A stretch of DNA of 64,000 nt from Macrotis lagotis (GCF_037893015.1 NC_133661.1:182320508-182384507), one strand, 5' to 3'. Positions 1 through 11,695 are shown, counted from the first letter of the stretch. A program made the numbers and translations. The notes: a model not told the origin generated them from the letters alone.

Positions 1-45
1 AATTCAAACATCTGGGTTTCATATCACAATTCTGTTTACTGTTTG

Positions 46-125
46 AGAGCCTCTGAGTAGGACACTTGAGTTCTCTGGGCCTCAGTTTCCTCATCTGTAA
101 AGAAAGGAGTTAAGATCCTTGGGAA
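46..125 (+). repeat. MIR-type SINE fragment
   Basis: The phrase gggcctcagtttcctcatct followed by gtaaa is the core and 3' domain of a mammal-wide interspersed repeat. It lies in an SLC7A8 intron, and only part of the element survives. Confidence 0.6.
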
Positions 126-1914
126 AGGATCAAAGTCTAAGCTCTCCCTTCTTTGGACCCATCAAGACAAAACTTCAATTTGGATATATATGACTGTCTT
201 TGGGGAACCAATACAGGGAAAGGGGCAGGAGGCTGGGCAGGCACCTTAACCTGACCAGGTAGTCTTTGCTGTGACCTTTGCCAGCCCATAGTACAGAATG
301 TACATTAAAGCAGCTTGGTGGAGAAGGAGGAGAAGAATCAAGAGGACTTGTGTGTGGGACTACCTTGAACTAAATGGAAGGGTTCCAGCAAAACTCCAAA
401 GGTTTGGGTTGGAACTGAGCCACCTAGTGCTCCTGGGAAGCCCGGTGCCTCAGGGGAGCATTCCTCCCCAAATCAGCCAGTCATGCTGTCTTGAAGGCCA
501 CCTGCTGTCTCACCCACTCTACCTAGCTCACTCACTAGGCTGCCTCAAGACTTAACTTGACCTGGCTTAGTCTCAGCAGAGAGAAATTTTCCCATGAGGG
601 GACAGATGTGTGCCATGTTTGTGTGCCATTGCACTGAAAAGCACAGGGTCCTGGTACCATTCCTATAACTGGGGCATCAAAACACTCACCCATAGCTACC
701 TCATGTACCTGTTAAACAGGAGCTGCAGCAGCCTGGAAGTCACAACAGAGTGCCCTGGAAGAGAGCTTATCCATCGTGAATAAAGCCAATTTAGAGCTGG
801 GTTTGTCCCTCCAGGCAGGTCACACAGACAGGTCTGGATGCACGTGAATGGGTGTAGCTGTGTGTGTGCATGCAAGTGACAGGGGATGTATGTGACAGTC
901 ACACATCATCCGAGGGTAGAATATTCTCCCACTCACCTATCCCAATATCCTTGTTGAAGGAGGGTGGGCCTTCTGTTCTCTTTTCCCTTAAAAAGACTTC
1001 ATTTCAGATATGGAATGAAAGACTTTTTGCCGAGGTATGGAAGTATGTGTGGGTATGTCACCCCTCTTGTATTTCATCAGTCATCAGCTCTGCAGAGCAG
1101 GGATTGTCTTTAGGCAGATTTAGGTTTGGGTTATTAGATGGGGTTATTGGCAGTGCAAATTTGAGAGGCAGCCATAATTTTTGCATGAAGATTCTCCTGT
1201 ATCTTGGTGCATGACACCACCCTGCAGGGTATACTCACAGGTCGGCTGGTGCATTGAGGGCATGCATGTGGCTGCTTATGGGGAGGTAGGGTGGACAACC
1301 TGGTGCCACATCTCAGATTCATCTGCTTCTAATCTGTACAAATCTGGCGAATGTGCTCATGTGTGTCAACCTGACCCAATTCTAGTGGGACTATGTTTTT
1401 ACCTTCCTTTGCATATTCATTGCCTAAAGTATAAATGACTAATGAGAATTTAGAGTTCTCTCCTACACCCAAGAGATTTGTCCTTTCAATACAAAGTTGG
1501 GTGGAAAAAGTAAAGAATGGTCACAGGTATGACAAAGTAAAGAAAGGCATTTTAAGGAGGTCACCTTCCCAGCAGCCCATCTCCTCCAACTTTACACCCA
1601 GTCACGCAGATTCCGAACTTGAGAATGGTGTGGCCATTAACAACTTCAACCCCACACACCAGGTCTGCTTAGGTCACTCAGGGCTCATCCATCTACTGCC
1701 TCTGTGATAGCATGGATAGAGAAATAAGACAGTATATGTATATATCTTTGATGATATATATTTGTGCATGGATAGGGGAACCTGTACACTGGGACCAGTT
1801 CCTGGGGGAGGTTGGGGATGGGGGTCACAGGGCAAGGGAAGTGGGTGGAGTGGGCCATGACTTTTATTTCTTTTGTCTCATACTGGACCCCTACTTCTTT
1901 TCTCCTTTTATTAG
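126..1914. other. SLC7A8: SLC7A8 intron sequence, no element recognised
   Basis: This is intronic DNA upstream of the first exon seen. I searched it for the preceding LAT2 exon (a GGVNGSLFTSSR-like coding stretch) and did not find it, so that exon lies left of the window. No clear SINE, LINE or RNA gene was seen. Small open frames here lack splice or coding signatures. Confidence 0.5.
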
Positions 1915-2011
1915 ACTATTCTTTGCCGGAGCTCGGGAGGGCCACCTGCCCAGTGTGCTGGCTATGATTCATGTGAAGCGTTGTACTCCAATCCCTGCTC
2001 TCCTCTTCACG
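1915..2011 (+). CDS. SLC7A8: SLC7A8 (LAT2) coding exon, fourth from last
   Basis: This exon encodes the stretch beginning [20 protein letters not shown], a hallmark of the LAT-type SLC7 light chains. It ends with the start of a membrane helix (PIPALLFT). LAT2 pairs with the SLC3A2 heavy chain and exchanges neutral amino acids, mainly at basolateral membranes of kidney and gut epithelium. The acceptor is a pyrimidine tract ending ttattag, and the donor is gtaaag. The exon begins with the third base of a split codon and ends in phase 0. Its 97 bp length and phases join cleanly to the next exon. Earlier exons lie outside the window to the left. Assignment to SLC7A8 rather than SLC7A7 rests on the C-terminal sequence and the neighbouring CEBPE. 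Confidence 0.95.
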
Positions 2012-2370
2012 GTAAAGATCATTCAGTATTGGCCACTCACCTCATCTTAGCTCTTTCTTCCCTGTTCCTACTTTTGTCCTGTTTGTGGCCATTCCATCCT
2101 GTGCTAATCAGAATGTGAACTCTCAATTCATTTGTATAGGGAACTCCAAGGTGAGGAAATTCTTTCCACCAATGCAAGTCAGCACCTTTTCTGCTAATTA
2201 TTGTCTTAAAGAGCTGACAGTGAGTGATAATTAGGACCATTCTATGTCAGAGGACCTGAACCCCACGTCTTCCTAATTTCAGGCAGCATTCCTCTACTAC
2301 CCCACACTGCCTCTTAATAATATCAAAAGGAACAGAAATATTATCAATTATGAAAAGGTTTGACATCTAG

Positions 2371-2515
2371 AGGTAGCTAAGTAGAGCAGTAGACTTCGAA
2401 TCAGCAAGGTCCAAGTTCAACTGTGACCTCAGACCTCAGATGGGTGATCCTAAACAAATCAGTTAACCATTATTTGCCTGAGTTTCTTCATCTCTAAAAT
2501 GGGGCTAATACTATA
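2371..2515 (+). repeat. tRNA-derived/MIR-like SINE in SLC7A8 intron
   Basis: It starts aggtagctaagtagagcagt and ends with cctgagtttcttcatctcta and aaaatgggg, the standard order of the marsupial tRNA-SINE/MIR group. It is quite diverged, hence old. Confidence 0.6.
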
Positions 2516-3479
2516 TTTACTTGCAAGGGCATCTTTGTAAAATACTTGACTGAGCTTACATTTCTTTTTGAAATTTGGCTACTTATTAGCATTTTTTAAA
2601 AAGAGACTATCAAATGGAGTGGGGAGGAGAAAGGGAAGCTGATCAACCTAAAAACATCTGGCCAAGAAGGAAAGGGAGGAGCAGCAGCATCATAGAAGTG
2701 AAATTTAGAGACAAAGATTCTCCCTATTAGCACCTTTGAATTATTTCCTTCTTCCAATGGAAAATTACTTTGGTTTATTTGAAATCTGGTCAAAAATGAG
2801 CAGAATACATTTCAATGTGGCCAAAAATGAGGTAGTAGTATGCTTTGTAGATAAAAAAACAAAAGAAAAATTCAAACCCAAGTAGTTAGGATATAGCTAT
2901 GGATGATAAGTCATCTGTAAATAAGATGGAGAAAATACCAGCATCCTCATGGACCCACAAATAGTGCTTCAGTCAATCATGTGGTGCAATCATTAAGAAA
3001 AGGAATGAGATACGGGATTACACTAATCTAACTTGTCACCATGAAAATGCCCTCTTGTTATCCTCGGTATTGGTCAGATTCTCAGTAGAAAATTTTATAC
3101 CTAACTGGGCTCTTCCATCAAAGAGTGGTGCAGAGAACAGATTGACCAAGATGACTGGAAAATGCAACCAGTGAGAAAGGTGTAATGGGCACTAAAGTGA
3201 TTAAATCTAGTTTGTTTTTTATATTGTGAAAAGGTATTTTACAAAGGTTGACTTGTTCTCCATATCTACTCGAGAGAAAAAAAATTGCATCAATTGTAAC
3301 AAAAAGGATATAAATTATTGGATTAGGGGATCCCCTTATTGAAGGACATGAGGAAATCTGGGCATCTTTAAAATGGCATAATTTAGATTCCAAGGCTAAA
3401 TTAGGAATCAAGGGGACCTATTATGAATGACTCTACCTTTTAGACTACAATTGAACTAACTTCTTTTCCCTCCCCACAG
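2516..3479. other. SLC7A8: SLC7A8 intron, unannotated
   Basis: Intronic DNA containing only low-complexity patches. I see no gene or well-preserved repeat here. Confidence 0.4.
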
Positions 3480-3629
3480 TGTATTTCCACTCTGCTGATG
3501 CTTGTGACCAGTGACATATATACCCTCATCAACTATGTAGGCTTTATCAATTACTTATTCTACGGTGTCACAGTTGCTGGGCAAATTGTCCTGCGCTGGA
3601 AGCAACCTAATATCCACCGCCCAATCAAG
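3480..3629 (+). CDS. SLC7A8: SLC7A8 coding exon, third from last
   Basis: These 50 codons are in phase 0 at both ends. They begin [20 protein letters not shown] and end in a cytoplasmic [16 protein letters not shown] linker. They supply two hydrophobic segments that correspond to TM9-TM10 of the LeuT-fold transporter. The acceptor is tccccacag and the donor gtgaga. The reading frame is open and continuous with both flanking exons, with no disabling change. Compared with human LAT2 as I remember it, only a few residues differ, so the gene appears functional and conserved. Confidence 0.96.
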
Positions 3630-3904
3630 GTGAGATTGATCATTCTAAAATCCTTCATCATCTTCTGACTGAAAGTAGACCTGGTTCACAAAAAATTCCT
3701 TTGATCCCTTAATTTTATGGCCAAGTTGTTAAAACTTTATAAGAATGAAAAGTGGCTATTTCTCATCTCCCTCTGAGGATAGAGGAAATTTTAGGAAGAA
3801 AGATTTAATTTAAGGTTATTGCTTTTACCTCCCCTGCTGTGAAAGACTTTGAATGGCTCACTAACTACTTCCTGCAGAAACAAGTCAAAGCTCAAGGTGT
3901 TAGT

Positions 3905-4042
3905 GGGGGGGGTAGTATGGTGGATAGAGTGGTAGATTTGGAATCCAAAAGGCTTTCAAATTCTGATATTTATAATCTCTGTTATCATGAGGAATCTCTC
4001 TAAGGCTCAATTTCCTCCCTGTAAAATGAGAATAAAAGTAGA
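3905..4042 (+). repeat. Diverged tRNA-derived SINE
   Basis: The head gtagtatggtggatagagtg and tail ggctcaatttcctccctgta plus aaatgag identify an old SINE of the same superfamily in sense orientation. Confidence 0.55.
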
Positions 4043-5380
4043 AAAAGTACCTAATTCGGAATTACTGTGAAATGTCTTATTTCAGTCAAATTTAATAGTG
4101 TATATAGAGCACTAAGTATGTGGCAATTCTTTTTAAAGTCTCAACTCCTGCCTGACTTTGAAAATTCTACATTATGTAGATCTATTGTGCTCAGAGGCAC
4201 TGCTGTGGTATACAGAAGAAACATTAGTTTTGAAGCTGAGTCACCAGTTCTTATACTTTTTTAGCCCTGTGTTTGGAAAAGTCACTTTTTACTGGTCTGA
4301 CCCTCAGTTCAGTGGATATCTAGGATGCTTATTCTGCCTTTGTATTCCATTTCTTATTCCCTTGGTTAGAGCAGAGGTCTCCAAACTTTTTTAATCATGC
4401 ACCTTTATTAGAAAAAAAACCAAACTGATTATTTGAATATATATTTTTTGGTCTGATGAAGCATAACAAACACTAAAAATTACATATTATATAATCAAGT
4501 TTAGCTGGCCAATCTTTATCCCTCTGCCCTTTTCTTTCTTAATGTTTTGTGCTTGCATACATGTACACACACAAACACATCAGAGTGTTATGTGGGGTTT
4601 AAAGAGGATTCTCATTACTACTGAAGGGATCATAGAGGACTTCCTGAAGGTGGTGACATTGGAAATGGATTTTAGATGGTCCTACTTTTTCTGTTCTTCA
4701 ACCCAGCACACTAGTGTTTATCGAACTCAAAGGTTAAGACTCAATTCCTGGCAGACATAGAATCTGCCTCCATTCTAATTGTCTCTATCAAGATAAAACT
4801 ATTTTGGGCTTTTGTAAGGTGAAAGGCTTTTAGAGTGTATCCTGGAAGATTGTGGGTGTAGCTGGTAGGAGAGGACAATAGATTGCACATGTTGCTGGTA
4901 GGAATGAGGAGATTAGATAGAGGGTATAAATTGTGGGTGTTGATGGTAGGAGTTGAGCATATTAATTACTGGAAAATATTTGGGAACTACTAAATCAGAT
5001 AAGCAGCATTGTGTATAATCAACTCAGATTTAACTTTTTATATATCTTAATCAGACTTAGTAATGTTGGATAGTTTTGCTGAACTTTTTTTTTATTCTTT
5101 GTTACAGGGCTAGGGGGATGAGGGAAGAAATATATTTGTAAATAATGGTAATGTTAAAATGAAACATTAAAGAATATAGAAGGATCAGCAAAAGTTAATA
5201 AAGTTTTAGGTAGGCCTAGGATTTATGGGTAGGTCCTCTGGAGTGTGTAATGGAATCATAGTCTTATCCTGGCTGTAGGTTGGCTGGAGAAAATGCCTGT
5301 TCTATTCCCGAGAAGGAACAATTGTATTTAGCTCTTTCCAATGCAGTGGGGGAGGTGTTCTGCATCATAGCATCTAGGGT
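4043..5380. other. SLC7A8: SLC7A8 intron with possible hAT-type terminus
   Basis: This is AT-rich intron. At 4374-4394 the phrase gcagaggtctccaaactttt resembles the terminal inverted repeat of hAT (Charlie/MER-type) DNA transposons, but I could not find its partner end. Short iterated tgtgggtgt-ag-tggtagga phrases occur at 4850-4960. Otherwise nothing was recognised. Confidence 0.3.
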
Positions 5381-5393
5381 CCCTATTATTTTC

Positions 5394-5544
5394 TTTTTTT
5401 TTCTTTTTTGCAAGGCAAATGGGGTTAAGTGGCTTGCCCAAGGCCACACAGCTAGGTAATTATTAAGTGTCTGAGACCAGATTTGAACCCAGGTACTCCT
5501 GACTCCAAGGCTGGTGCTTTATCCACTACGCCACTTAGCTGCCC
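5394..5544 (-). repeat. WSINE1-like SINE, antisense, with 13 bp target-site duplication
   Basis: A full-length young copy: T-rich tail, tgcaaggcaaatggggttaa, gccacacagctaggtaatta, and a cgccac-tagctgccccc head, reading on the minus strand. It is flanked by the exact direct repeat ccctattattttc at 5381-5393 and 5545-5557. It sits 55 bp before the acceptor of the penultimate SLC7A8 exon. Confidence 0.93.
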
Positions 5545-5599
5545 CCCTATTATTTTCAAGTGACTTTGTGACTAACAGAATCTCAACTTGTCTCACCAG

Positions 5600-5777
5600 A
5601 TAAACTTGCTGTTCCCTGTCATCTATCTGCTGTTCTGGGCCTTCTTGCTGGTCTTCAGTCTGTGGTCGGAGCCTGTGGTTTGTGGTATTGGCTTGGCTAT
5701 CATGATGACAGGTGTTCCTGTTTATTTTCTTGGTGTATACTGGCAGCACAAACCCCAGTGTTTCAATGATTTCATAG
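5600..5777 (+). CDS. SLC7A8: SLC7A8 coding exon, second from last
   Basis: This 178 bp exon encodes [20 protein letters not shown], then a short LWSEPVVCG link and a second hydrophobic segment ([19 protein letters not shown]). These are the last two membrane helices, TM11-TM12. It ends [11 protein letters not shown] plus one base of a split codon. The acceptor is tctcaccag and the donor a consensus gtaagt. The preceding intron has taken a young antisense SINE only ~40 bp upstream of the acceptor (5394-5544), without touching the splice site. Confidence 0.96.
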
Positions 5778-5972
5778 GTAAGTTTGGAAGTGGTAATGAT
5801 CAGTCTAGGACCTGGAAAACTGTATCTGGTAATAGCTTGGGCTGACAGAATCTCAGAAAAAAAGGAGCCTTTGAATGAGACTATAGAGTTACCTATTCTG
5901 AGTACCTGAGCATCTTTCAGACAAGCTGTTAAAACTGATGCCTGGACAAAATAATCATCTAATCAATTAATA

Positions 5973-6117
5973 GGGGCAGCTCGGTAATTCAGTTGAATAG
6001 AACACCAACTTTAGAGTCAGGAGGAGCTGAGTTCAACTCTGTCCTCCCAGACTTCTAGCTGTGTGACCCTGGGCAAGTCACTTTCTCCTGATTTTCTCTG
6101 AAAAGAAAAAAAAAACA
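5973..6117 (+). repeat. Older tRNA-derived SINE
   Basis: It starts ggggcagctcggtaattcag and continues through agctgtgtgaccctgggcaa to a short A-rich tail. It is more diverged than the WSINE1-like copies nearby, and lies in the last SLC7A8 intron. Confidence 0.75.
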
Positions 6118-6440
6118 GGCTATTATAGTAATGGTCCTAATCTGGATAATATAGGTGGAAATGCCACCTTTGAGGGCACTGAGGAAAACAAATTGCCTAT
6201 GGAGTAGTGATTGACAGAATGAAGGTTGGAGTGAGTTAGTAGTCTTAAGTAGAACAGTTCACCAGAAAAAAAGGAATCTGTCCATTTTGATCCTAAGATA
6301 ATGTGAAATATATGGTGGTTATGGGATGTCTTCATTGGTGGGGTTGTTCCAATAAGTAGACTTGGGAACCATCCTGCATATATGAAAAGTTCAATCCCAG
6401 GAATTGATCTTCTTTCTGCATTTTTTTCCCACCTTCCTAG

Positions 6441-6610
6441 CATCCCTGACCTTGGTGAGCCAGAAGCTGTGTGTCGTGGTGTATCCCCAGATGGATGAGA
6501 GCCCATCAAAAGAGGAAGAATCTACTGATGACATGAAAGAACAGAGGCAGCCTATCTACAAAGCCAGTGCCCCTGGTGGAGAGGAGTCAACCGACCCATC
6601 ACACCCCTGA
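6441..6610 (+). CDS. SLC7A8: SLC7A8 terminal coding exon (cytoplasmic C-tail)
   Basis: The exon opens after the acceptor ccttcctag. It completes the split codon, then encodes SLTLVSQKLCVVVYP followed by an acidic, hydrophilic tail ending STDPSHP and a TGA stop. The LTLVSQK-CVVVYP motif and the EQRQPIY segment match the C-terminus of LAT2 and separate it from LAT1 and y+LAT1. The tail is the least conserved part of the protein, as expected. Together the four exons in the window encode the C-terminal ~197 residues of a family member normally about 535 long. Confidence 0.95.
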
Positions 6611-6751
6611 TTCTGACTGACTCTTCTCTGAGCTTCTCTGACATTTAATCCCCCTCCAGCCCCACCCTTAATCAAGCTCCTTCTTCACCCTTACCCTAAA
6701 ACTGTTCTTTTCTAGCAGGAGCAGTCAGAGAGGTAGGGGATGGAAATGATA

Positions 6752-6757
6752 AATAAA
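6752..6757 (+). promoter_or_regulatory. Proximal poly(A) signal of SLC7A8
   Basis: AATAAA lies about 140 nt after the SLC7A8 stop codon in an AT-rich context. It would give a short-UTR isoform. Use is inferred from the motif only. Confidence 0.5.
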
Positions 6758-8835
6758 AACACTGTAATTTTTACTTAAATAACCAGTTATGGACTGCTAG
6801 GGTCTCTATGAGAATACCATTCACCAGTGCTGCTGTACTTAGGGAGGGGAACCCCTACTCAGCCAGTTATGGAGAGGGAGACTAGTCACCTCCTACAACA
6901 TAACCCAACCCTTTAGGAATGATGGCCACCCAGGGATATTTTTAGGAAAATTCTGGTGCCAACAAGTATGTGAAAACCCCTGGAGTAGCATTCTCAGGAA
7001 TCCAATCAAGTGATACTGAATAAGGAACAGAGACCTAACAAATGACATACCTGAAAGCCAAAGGTCTTCAAGGGAAGGGGAAGTGTTGGTGGCAGCAGCT
7101 TATGAATCTGTCACAGGGTACAGGAGTCTCAGAAAAGGAAGGGGACAGCTGTTTTTCTTCACACATTTGCGCTTGTTTTCTCACCTGTGGCCCTTTGCCA
7201 GACACATACAAATTCCCTATAGGGTTAGGGACCAACAAAGGATGGGCACTGCTTCTTCTTCCCCTACCTCTCCCTCACCCCTTTCAGGTATTTAAGCATA
7301 CCACAAAACCTGTGAAACAGATCTGGAAAGATCCATATTACAGGAACTCTTAGTATTCTCTGTATCCTTCCCCAAGTTTGGTGCCAAAGCTTTCTATGGC
7401 CAGAGAAACTTTTTTTCCTGGTTGGTTTTACAGAGGTGGCTGTTTCTTTCCTAGCAGCAGGGTTTAGCAGCTCCTCTCTTCACCTTGGGGTGCCCTTAGT
7501 GGGAAGATGTTGGATAATTATCACTGGTATTCAGCTTCTCTATCCCAGAGGAGCTACTGCAACTTGCAGTGCTGCCATATTTGCTGAATTACACTATCTC
7601 TTTCTTCCCTGGGGTTGTACTTTTCCTTAGGGGGGAGACTGAACTATCCCAGTTTCCAGTTTGGAATCCAAGCTGTGCTAAGTTATTTCATCATCTTCCA
7701 CACCAGGATCAGGGCATGAATTTTCCCATTTTTCTCTCTTAGGACAGTCTTCCTTCCCTACTGAAGCTACTCACTTCTCATAGGAGATCTCCCTAAAATC
7801 TCAAGATAATCAACCTGAGAGGTAGGGCTTGGAGAGGAGTATGTCCTGATTTGAGGGCCAGTGCCATCTTATTTCCCTCTTATTGCCCAATAGTTCCTCC
7901 TTTCTATCCAAACAGCTTTCTAGAGTTTAGACTCCCCCTATAAATACACTCCAATTCAAACTGTATCTCCCCTCCCTCCCTTCAGGACTTATTTCCAAAG
8001 ATAGGACATACCACTAATATGGAGACAAAAGAGGACTTTTGTGAGGGAGGTTAGAAGCCAAATTAGAGAGATATCTCAGAAAAGCCTGTCTAATGACTAT
8101 CTACTTTCTTCCTCTATAGGGAAGAAAGGAGTGCCTTTAACTGGCTATCTTACTGCAATAATAGAAATAAGTCCCTCGGTATCTCTTGTGACAGTTAGAC
8201 TGAATGTCTTAGTTGGTTTTCCATGTTTTCAACAATATATGATGCTAGTCCTTTGTAATAAGGGTAATTATTTTTTAACCTGGGTCCATGGAAATTGGAT
8301 CCCCACAAAGCTTTCTGAAATGTGTTAATTCCTTCCTAGCTCTCCAGACTTTCTCCCTTACCACACTCATCCCCACATAGATCCGGAGCTGGAGAATCTT
8401 CCTTCTCCCAATATCCTTTCTGGTACATTTTTTCCCTCTGGGACTGGAAATTCCAGAGACAGCTTCCTTTCCTTCCCTCCTCCCCCCCCACCCCCCACAT
8501 TTAACACCTAGCCTGTCTCTATCCCACTGCCTCAAGTTAACCAAGGTCCAGATTCTTGATAAGATCGAGCAGCCAAGGTGCAGGGGAGGGGAGTTTTAAC
8601 CCACCTTTCTTATCCCTCTCAACCTCCTCAACTTTTATTGTCATTTTTTTGTATTGTGGATGCCTTACTTTTTGGATAAATATTTTTGAAGCTGTCATTT
8701 CTATTTCTTTTGTTTTTTAAAATGTTTTCAGATTTTTTTTTCTTGGGTAGAAAAGAAAACCTGGATTATGATCTTGTATCTTTTGGTTGGTTTGGGTTTT
8801 AGGTTTGGTGATATTTGTTTATTTGTTTTTGATGT

Positions 8836-8841
8836 AATAAA
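8836..8841 (+). promoter_or_regulatory. Distal poly(A) signal of SLC7A8
   Basis: AATAAA lies at the end of the repeat-free 3' UTR, with GT-rich sequence just downstream and repeats resuming soon after. It is the most likely major cleavage signal. Confidence 0.65.
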
Positions 8842-9084
8842 TTTTTAAAATGGAAAATTAAATGTGAAGTCTGGAGATTGAATGATCCTCTAGAAGGAGG
8901 GCAGGATCCCCCCAAGATCTCCCCTCCTAGGGCTATATGTACTAAGGTTCACTCCCGGTGACAGCATTGAATCCTTCCCCAATCACTTCTACAATCTTGA
9001 TCTGACCCAGGTCATGTTTTCTGACTTATAAAACTAAGGATGACATCCCTCCCTACAAAGTCCAGCAGCTTACAGCTTAATGCC

Positions 9085-9350
9085 TTCATAATAATTGATA
9101 TTCATATAGTCTTTTAAGATTTGCAAAATAGTTTTCATACAGTCTCATTTGAGTGTAGGGAAGGAAAATTAGAGACCTACTATGTTCCAAGCACTGTACT
9201 GACCGTTTTACAAATACCTTATTTGATCTTAATAGCAATCATAGGCATTAACCCCATTTAACAGTTGAGGAAACCAGGGTAAACAGGTTAAGTGTGAAAA
9301 GATCATAACGACTATTTAGGGAGACACAATTTTAAATCACTAGGTCCAAA
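9085..9350 (-). repeat. Antisense MIR-type SINE
   Basis: The order ctactatgttccaagcactg, cttatttgatcttaatagca, accccatttaacagttgagg, aaacc is the reverse complement of MIR. It is old and diverged. Confidence 0.6.
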
Positions 9351-9407
9351 CTTCTATCTTCTGCACCACTTAATTGATTCATACATGTATTTAAAAAAAT
9401 ATGGCAT

Positions 9408-9539
9408 GGGGGCAGCTAGGTGGTGCAGTGAATAAAGCACCAGCTCTGAAATCAGGAATACATGAGTTCAAATGTGGCTTCAGACACTTAATAATTCCCT
9501 AGCTGTGTGACTTTGGGCCATTGCCTTGCAAAAAAAAAA
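9408..9539 (+). repeat. WSINE1-like SINE
   Basis: It has the head ggggcagctaggtggtgcag, the middle cttcagacacttaataattc and a terminal ttgccttgcaaaaaaaaa. A short internal deletion has removed part of the 3' domain. Confidence 0.85.
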
Positions 9540-10099
9540 TACTGTATAGTAAAAATATTACAAGGGTGGAGGGAGATAAGTACTTATACATAATCACACA
9601 ACTAATATCTCTTTGTACTCAGGTCTTCTTGATTTCAAATCCAACAAGTACTTATTAAAAATTTAGAGCAAGCAATTGTCTTTTTATTTTCATAGCTTTT
9701 GGTTCCATATCATCATCTCTGCATATCTTCCTCCCCACTTATGCCTTATATCAACAAATGAATAAGAAGTTTTTCAAAACAATCCAGCAAAACCTATCTC
9801 AGTCAAGGACTCTTGACAGAATGCAGTGTTTCCAACACTTAGACACGAGCTTTTGTAAGAGAGGGAAGGAGGTACATTTTCCCACCTCTTCTAGGATCTC
9901 CAGTAGCATTCAGTGGGATCTACTAAAGCTCTTCTCCACTAGTTTGTAGAATGGAGGTAATGCAGTTCCCTAAGGCTCTGCCAGTCCAAGTGGATCTTAT
10001 AAAGAGAAGCTTTAAGGCTGGTTGACTAGGAAGAACTGTCTGAAGTCTGAGAACCAACCTCACTAAATCTAGAGAGCTTCATTACAATACTAGCATCAG
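9540..10099. other. Intergenic, nothing recognised
   Basis: Ordinary AT-rich intergenic DNA with no convincing gene or repeat family that I can name. Confidence 0.3.
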
Positions 10100-10315
10100 G
10101 ACAGCTATAGTTAGTGCAGTGTATAGGACACTGGCCCTGAATTCAGGAGGACCTGAATTCAAATTTGATCTCACGCACTTGGTGTACTCAGTAGCTGTGT
10201 GTCTTTGATCAAGTTCATTAACCCCATTGCCTCCCCAAAACTAAAAATAATAGCACTTATACTTCCCAGGATTAATGTGAGGATCAAATAAACTATGTAT
10301 ATAAATGCTATGTAG
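10100..10315 (+). repeat. tRNA-derived SINE with extended 3' domain
   Basis: gttagtgcagtgtataggac begins a SINE whose tail continues past attaaccccattgcctcc into gtgaggatcaaataaacta. That extension is shared with the elements at 15360 and 38190. Confidence 0.65.
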
Positions 10316-10543
10316 GATATTTGGTGGTGCAGTGGAAAGAGCATAAAGTCATGAAGACCTAAGTTCAAATTCAACTTCAAACACATATCACCCTGGACAA
10401 GTCATTTACCCCTGTTAGCTTCTGTTTCCTCATCTATAAAATGAGCTGGAAAAGGAAAAGGCAAGCCACTCCAGAATTTTTGACAAGCAAATCCCAAAAA
10501 GGGATTACAAAGAGTCAAGACAGGACTGAAAAACAATTGAACT
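10316..10543 (+). repeat. Older tRNA-derived SINE with the ctggaaaaggaaaaggcaag 3' domain
   Basis: The tRNA-like head (ttggtggtgcagtggaaaga) is followed by cctcatctataaaatgagct and a pseudo-unique tail ending gattacaaagagtcaagaca. The same tail occurs at 15114, 16133, 19785, 20305, 23440, 29594 and 52925. Confidence 0.75.
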
Positions 10544-10799
10544 GAATGTGGCATGTTAAATTAGCCAGGGACATTGCAGAGGGGTCATGATAGATTAAAA
10601 ACATTGATGAATGTGAATAAGAGACAAGAAGACTCCAAGAAGGGGATAGGGGAGAAGCTGTGAAGAGAAGGAAAAAGAAGCAAGTAAGGCTTGTGTAGAG
10701 TCTAATGACTTGTCTCCTCAAAATGGAAAGAAGTGATAAATGACATTAGTTAGGAAAGAGAGTGAAGGGGAGTGAATTCCCACTGATACAAGAGCTTTG

Positions 10800-11695
10800 A
10801 GAGAGATAGATTTTTTTTTGAAAATTATTTTTCCAATTATATGTAGAGATAATTTTCGATATCCATTTTTGCCAAATGTTCTTCTACCTTAGGATAGCAA
10901 GCAATCTGTTATCGGTTATATGTGTAGAACCCTCTTACACATGCTTCATTAGTCATGTTGTGAAAGAAGAATCAGAATAAAGGGGAAAACTATAACAAGG
11001 AAAAAATTAAAAAATTTTAAAGTTGATTTGTAGTCAAGAGTTCATAATTCTTTCTCTGGATGTAGATGGCATTTTCTATCTATCAAGTCTGATAAGAGCT
11101 AAGTCCATAATTGACCACACAATGTTACTGTTTAGACGTACTGCTGACTTCACTACATATTAAGTCTTAAGTTTTCTGAAATCTGACTGCTCATTGCTTA
11201 TAGAGCATATATTATAGAGAATATATCATATTCATATACCATAACTTATTCAGCCATTACTCAATTGCTGGGCATCCCCTCAATTTCCAGTTCTTGAAAC
11301 ACCATAGAAAGAGCTACTATGAATATTCTTGTACATACAGGATTTCCCCCCCTTTTTTGTGATCTCTTTGGAATACACAACTGGTATTGGTATTGCTAAA
11401 TCAAAGGGTATATATACCTTAGCCCTGTTTGTCTAGTTTCTTCATCTTTAAATGAGTGGGAGAAGGAAATGGAAAACCACTTCAGTATTTTTTGCCAAGA
11501 AAAATACTCAGAAAGGGTCATAAAGAAGCAAACAGGACTGAATTGAATGTAGGATGTTTAGTCAGCAAGGCCATTCTTTTAAATTTTTGCCCTTTGGGCA
11601 CTGTTCCAAATTGCTCTCTCCGGTTGAATCAGTTCACAATTCCAGCAGTGCATTAGTGTTCCACATCCCTTCCAATATTTAGAATGATAGACTTT
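10800..11695 (-). repeat. L1 3' end (ORF2 C-terminus and 3' UTR), antisense, split by a SINE fragment
   Basis: Read on the minus strand, 11560-11690 and 11205-11430 encode degraded L1 ORF2 C-terminal sequence of the same type as at 18628-19472 and 46360-47265. The order is a NLEQCPKG-like stretch, a MFI-AALF-like stretch, then WY-Y-like residues. The 3' UTR is at 10800-11100. An old SINE fragment (11431-11560) interrupts it. Frames are broken. Confidence 0.75.
11431..11560 (+). repeat. SINE 3' fragment inserted in L1
   Basis: The sequence tcttcatctttaaatgagtg, then ggaaaaccacttcagtattt and ggtcataaagaagcaaacag, is the 3' half of the older SINE family. It lies within an antisense L1 whose sequence resumes on both sides. 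Confidence 0.65.

Larger units (their letters stand above)
6611..8860 (+). other. SLC7A8: SLC7A8 3' untranslated region
   Basis: About 2.2 kb follow the stop codon with no SINE or LINE that I can recognise, unlike everything around it, which fits a transcribed UTR under constraint. There is a proximal AATAAA at 6752-6757 and a distal AATAAA at 8836-8841, followed by a GT-rich stretch (tgtgaagtctgg). Alternative polyadenylation is therefore likely, giving a short (~150 nt) or long (~2.25 kb) UTR. The 3' end is inferred, not observed. Short reading frames inside it are not conserved-looking and are not called. Confidence 0.75.

Noticed and set aside
1-1914. An additional SLC7A8 exon before 1915
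   Set aside because: No stretch encodes the expected upstream LAT2 sequence with splice sites. The preceding exon is outside the window.
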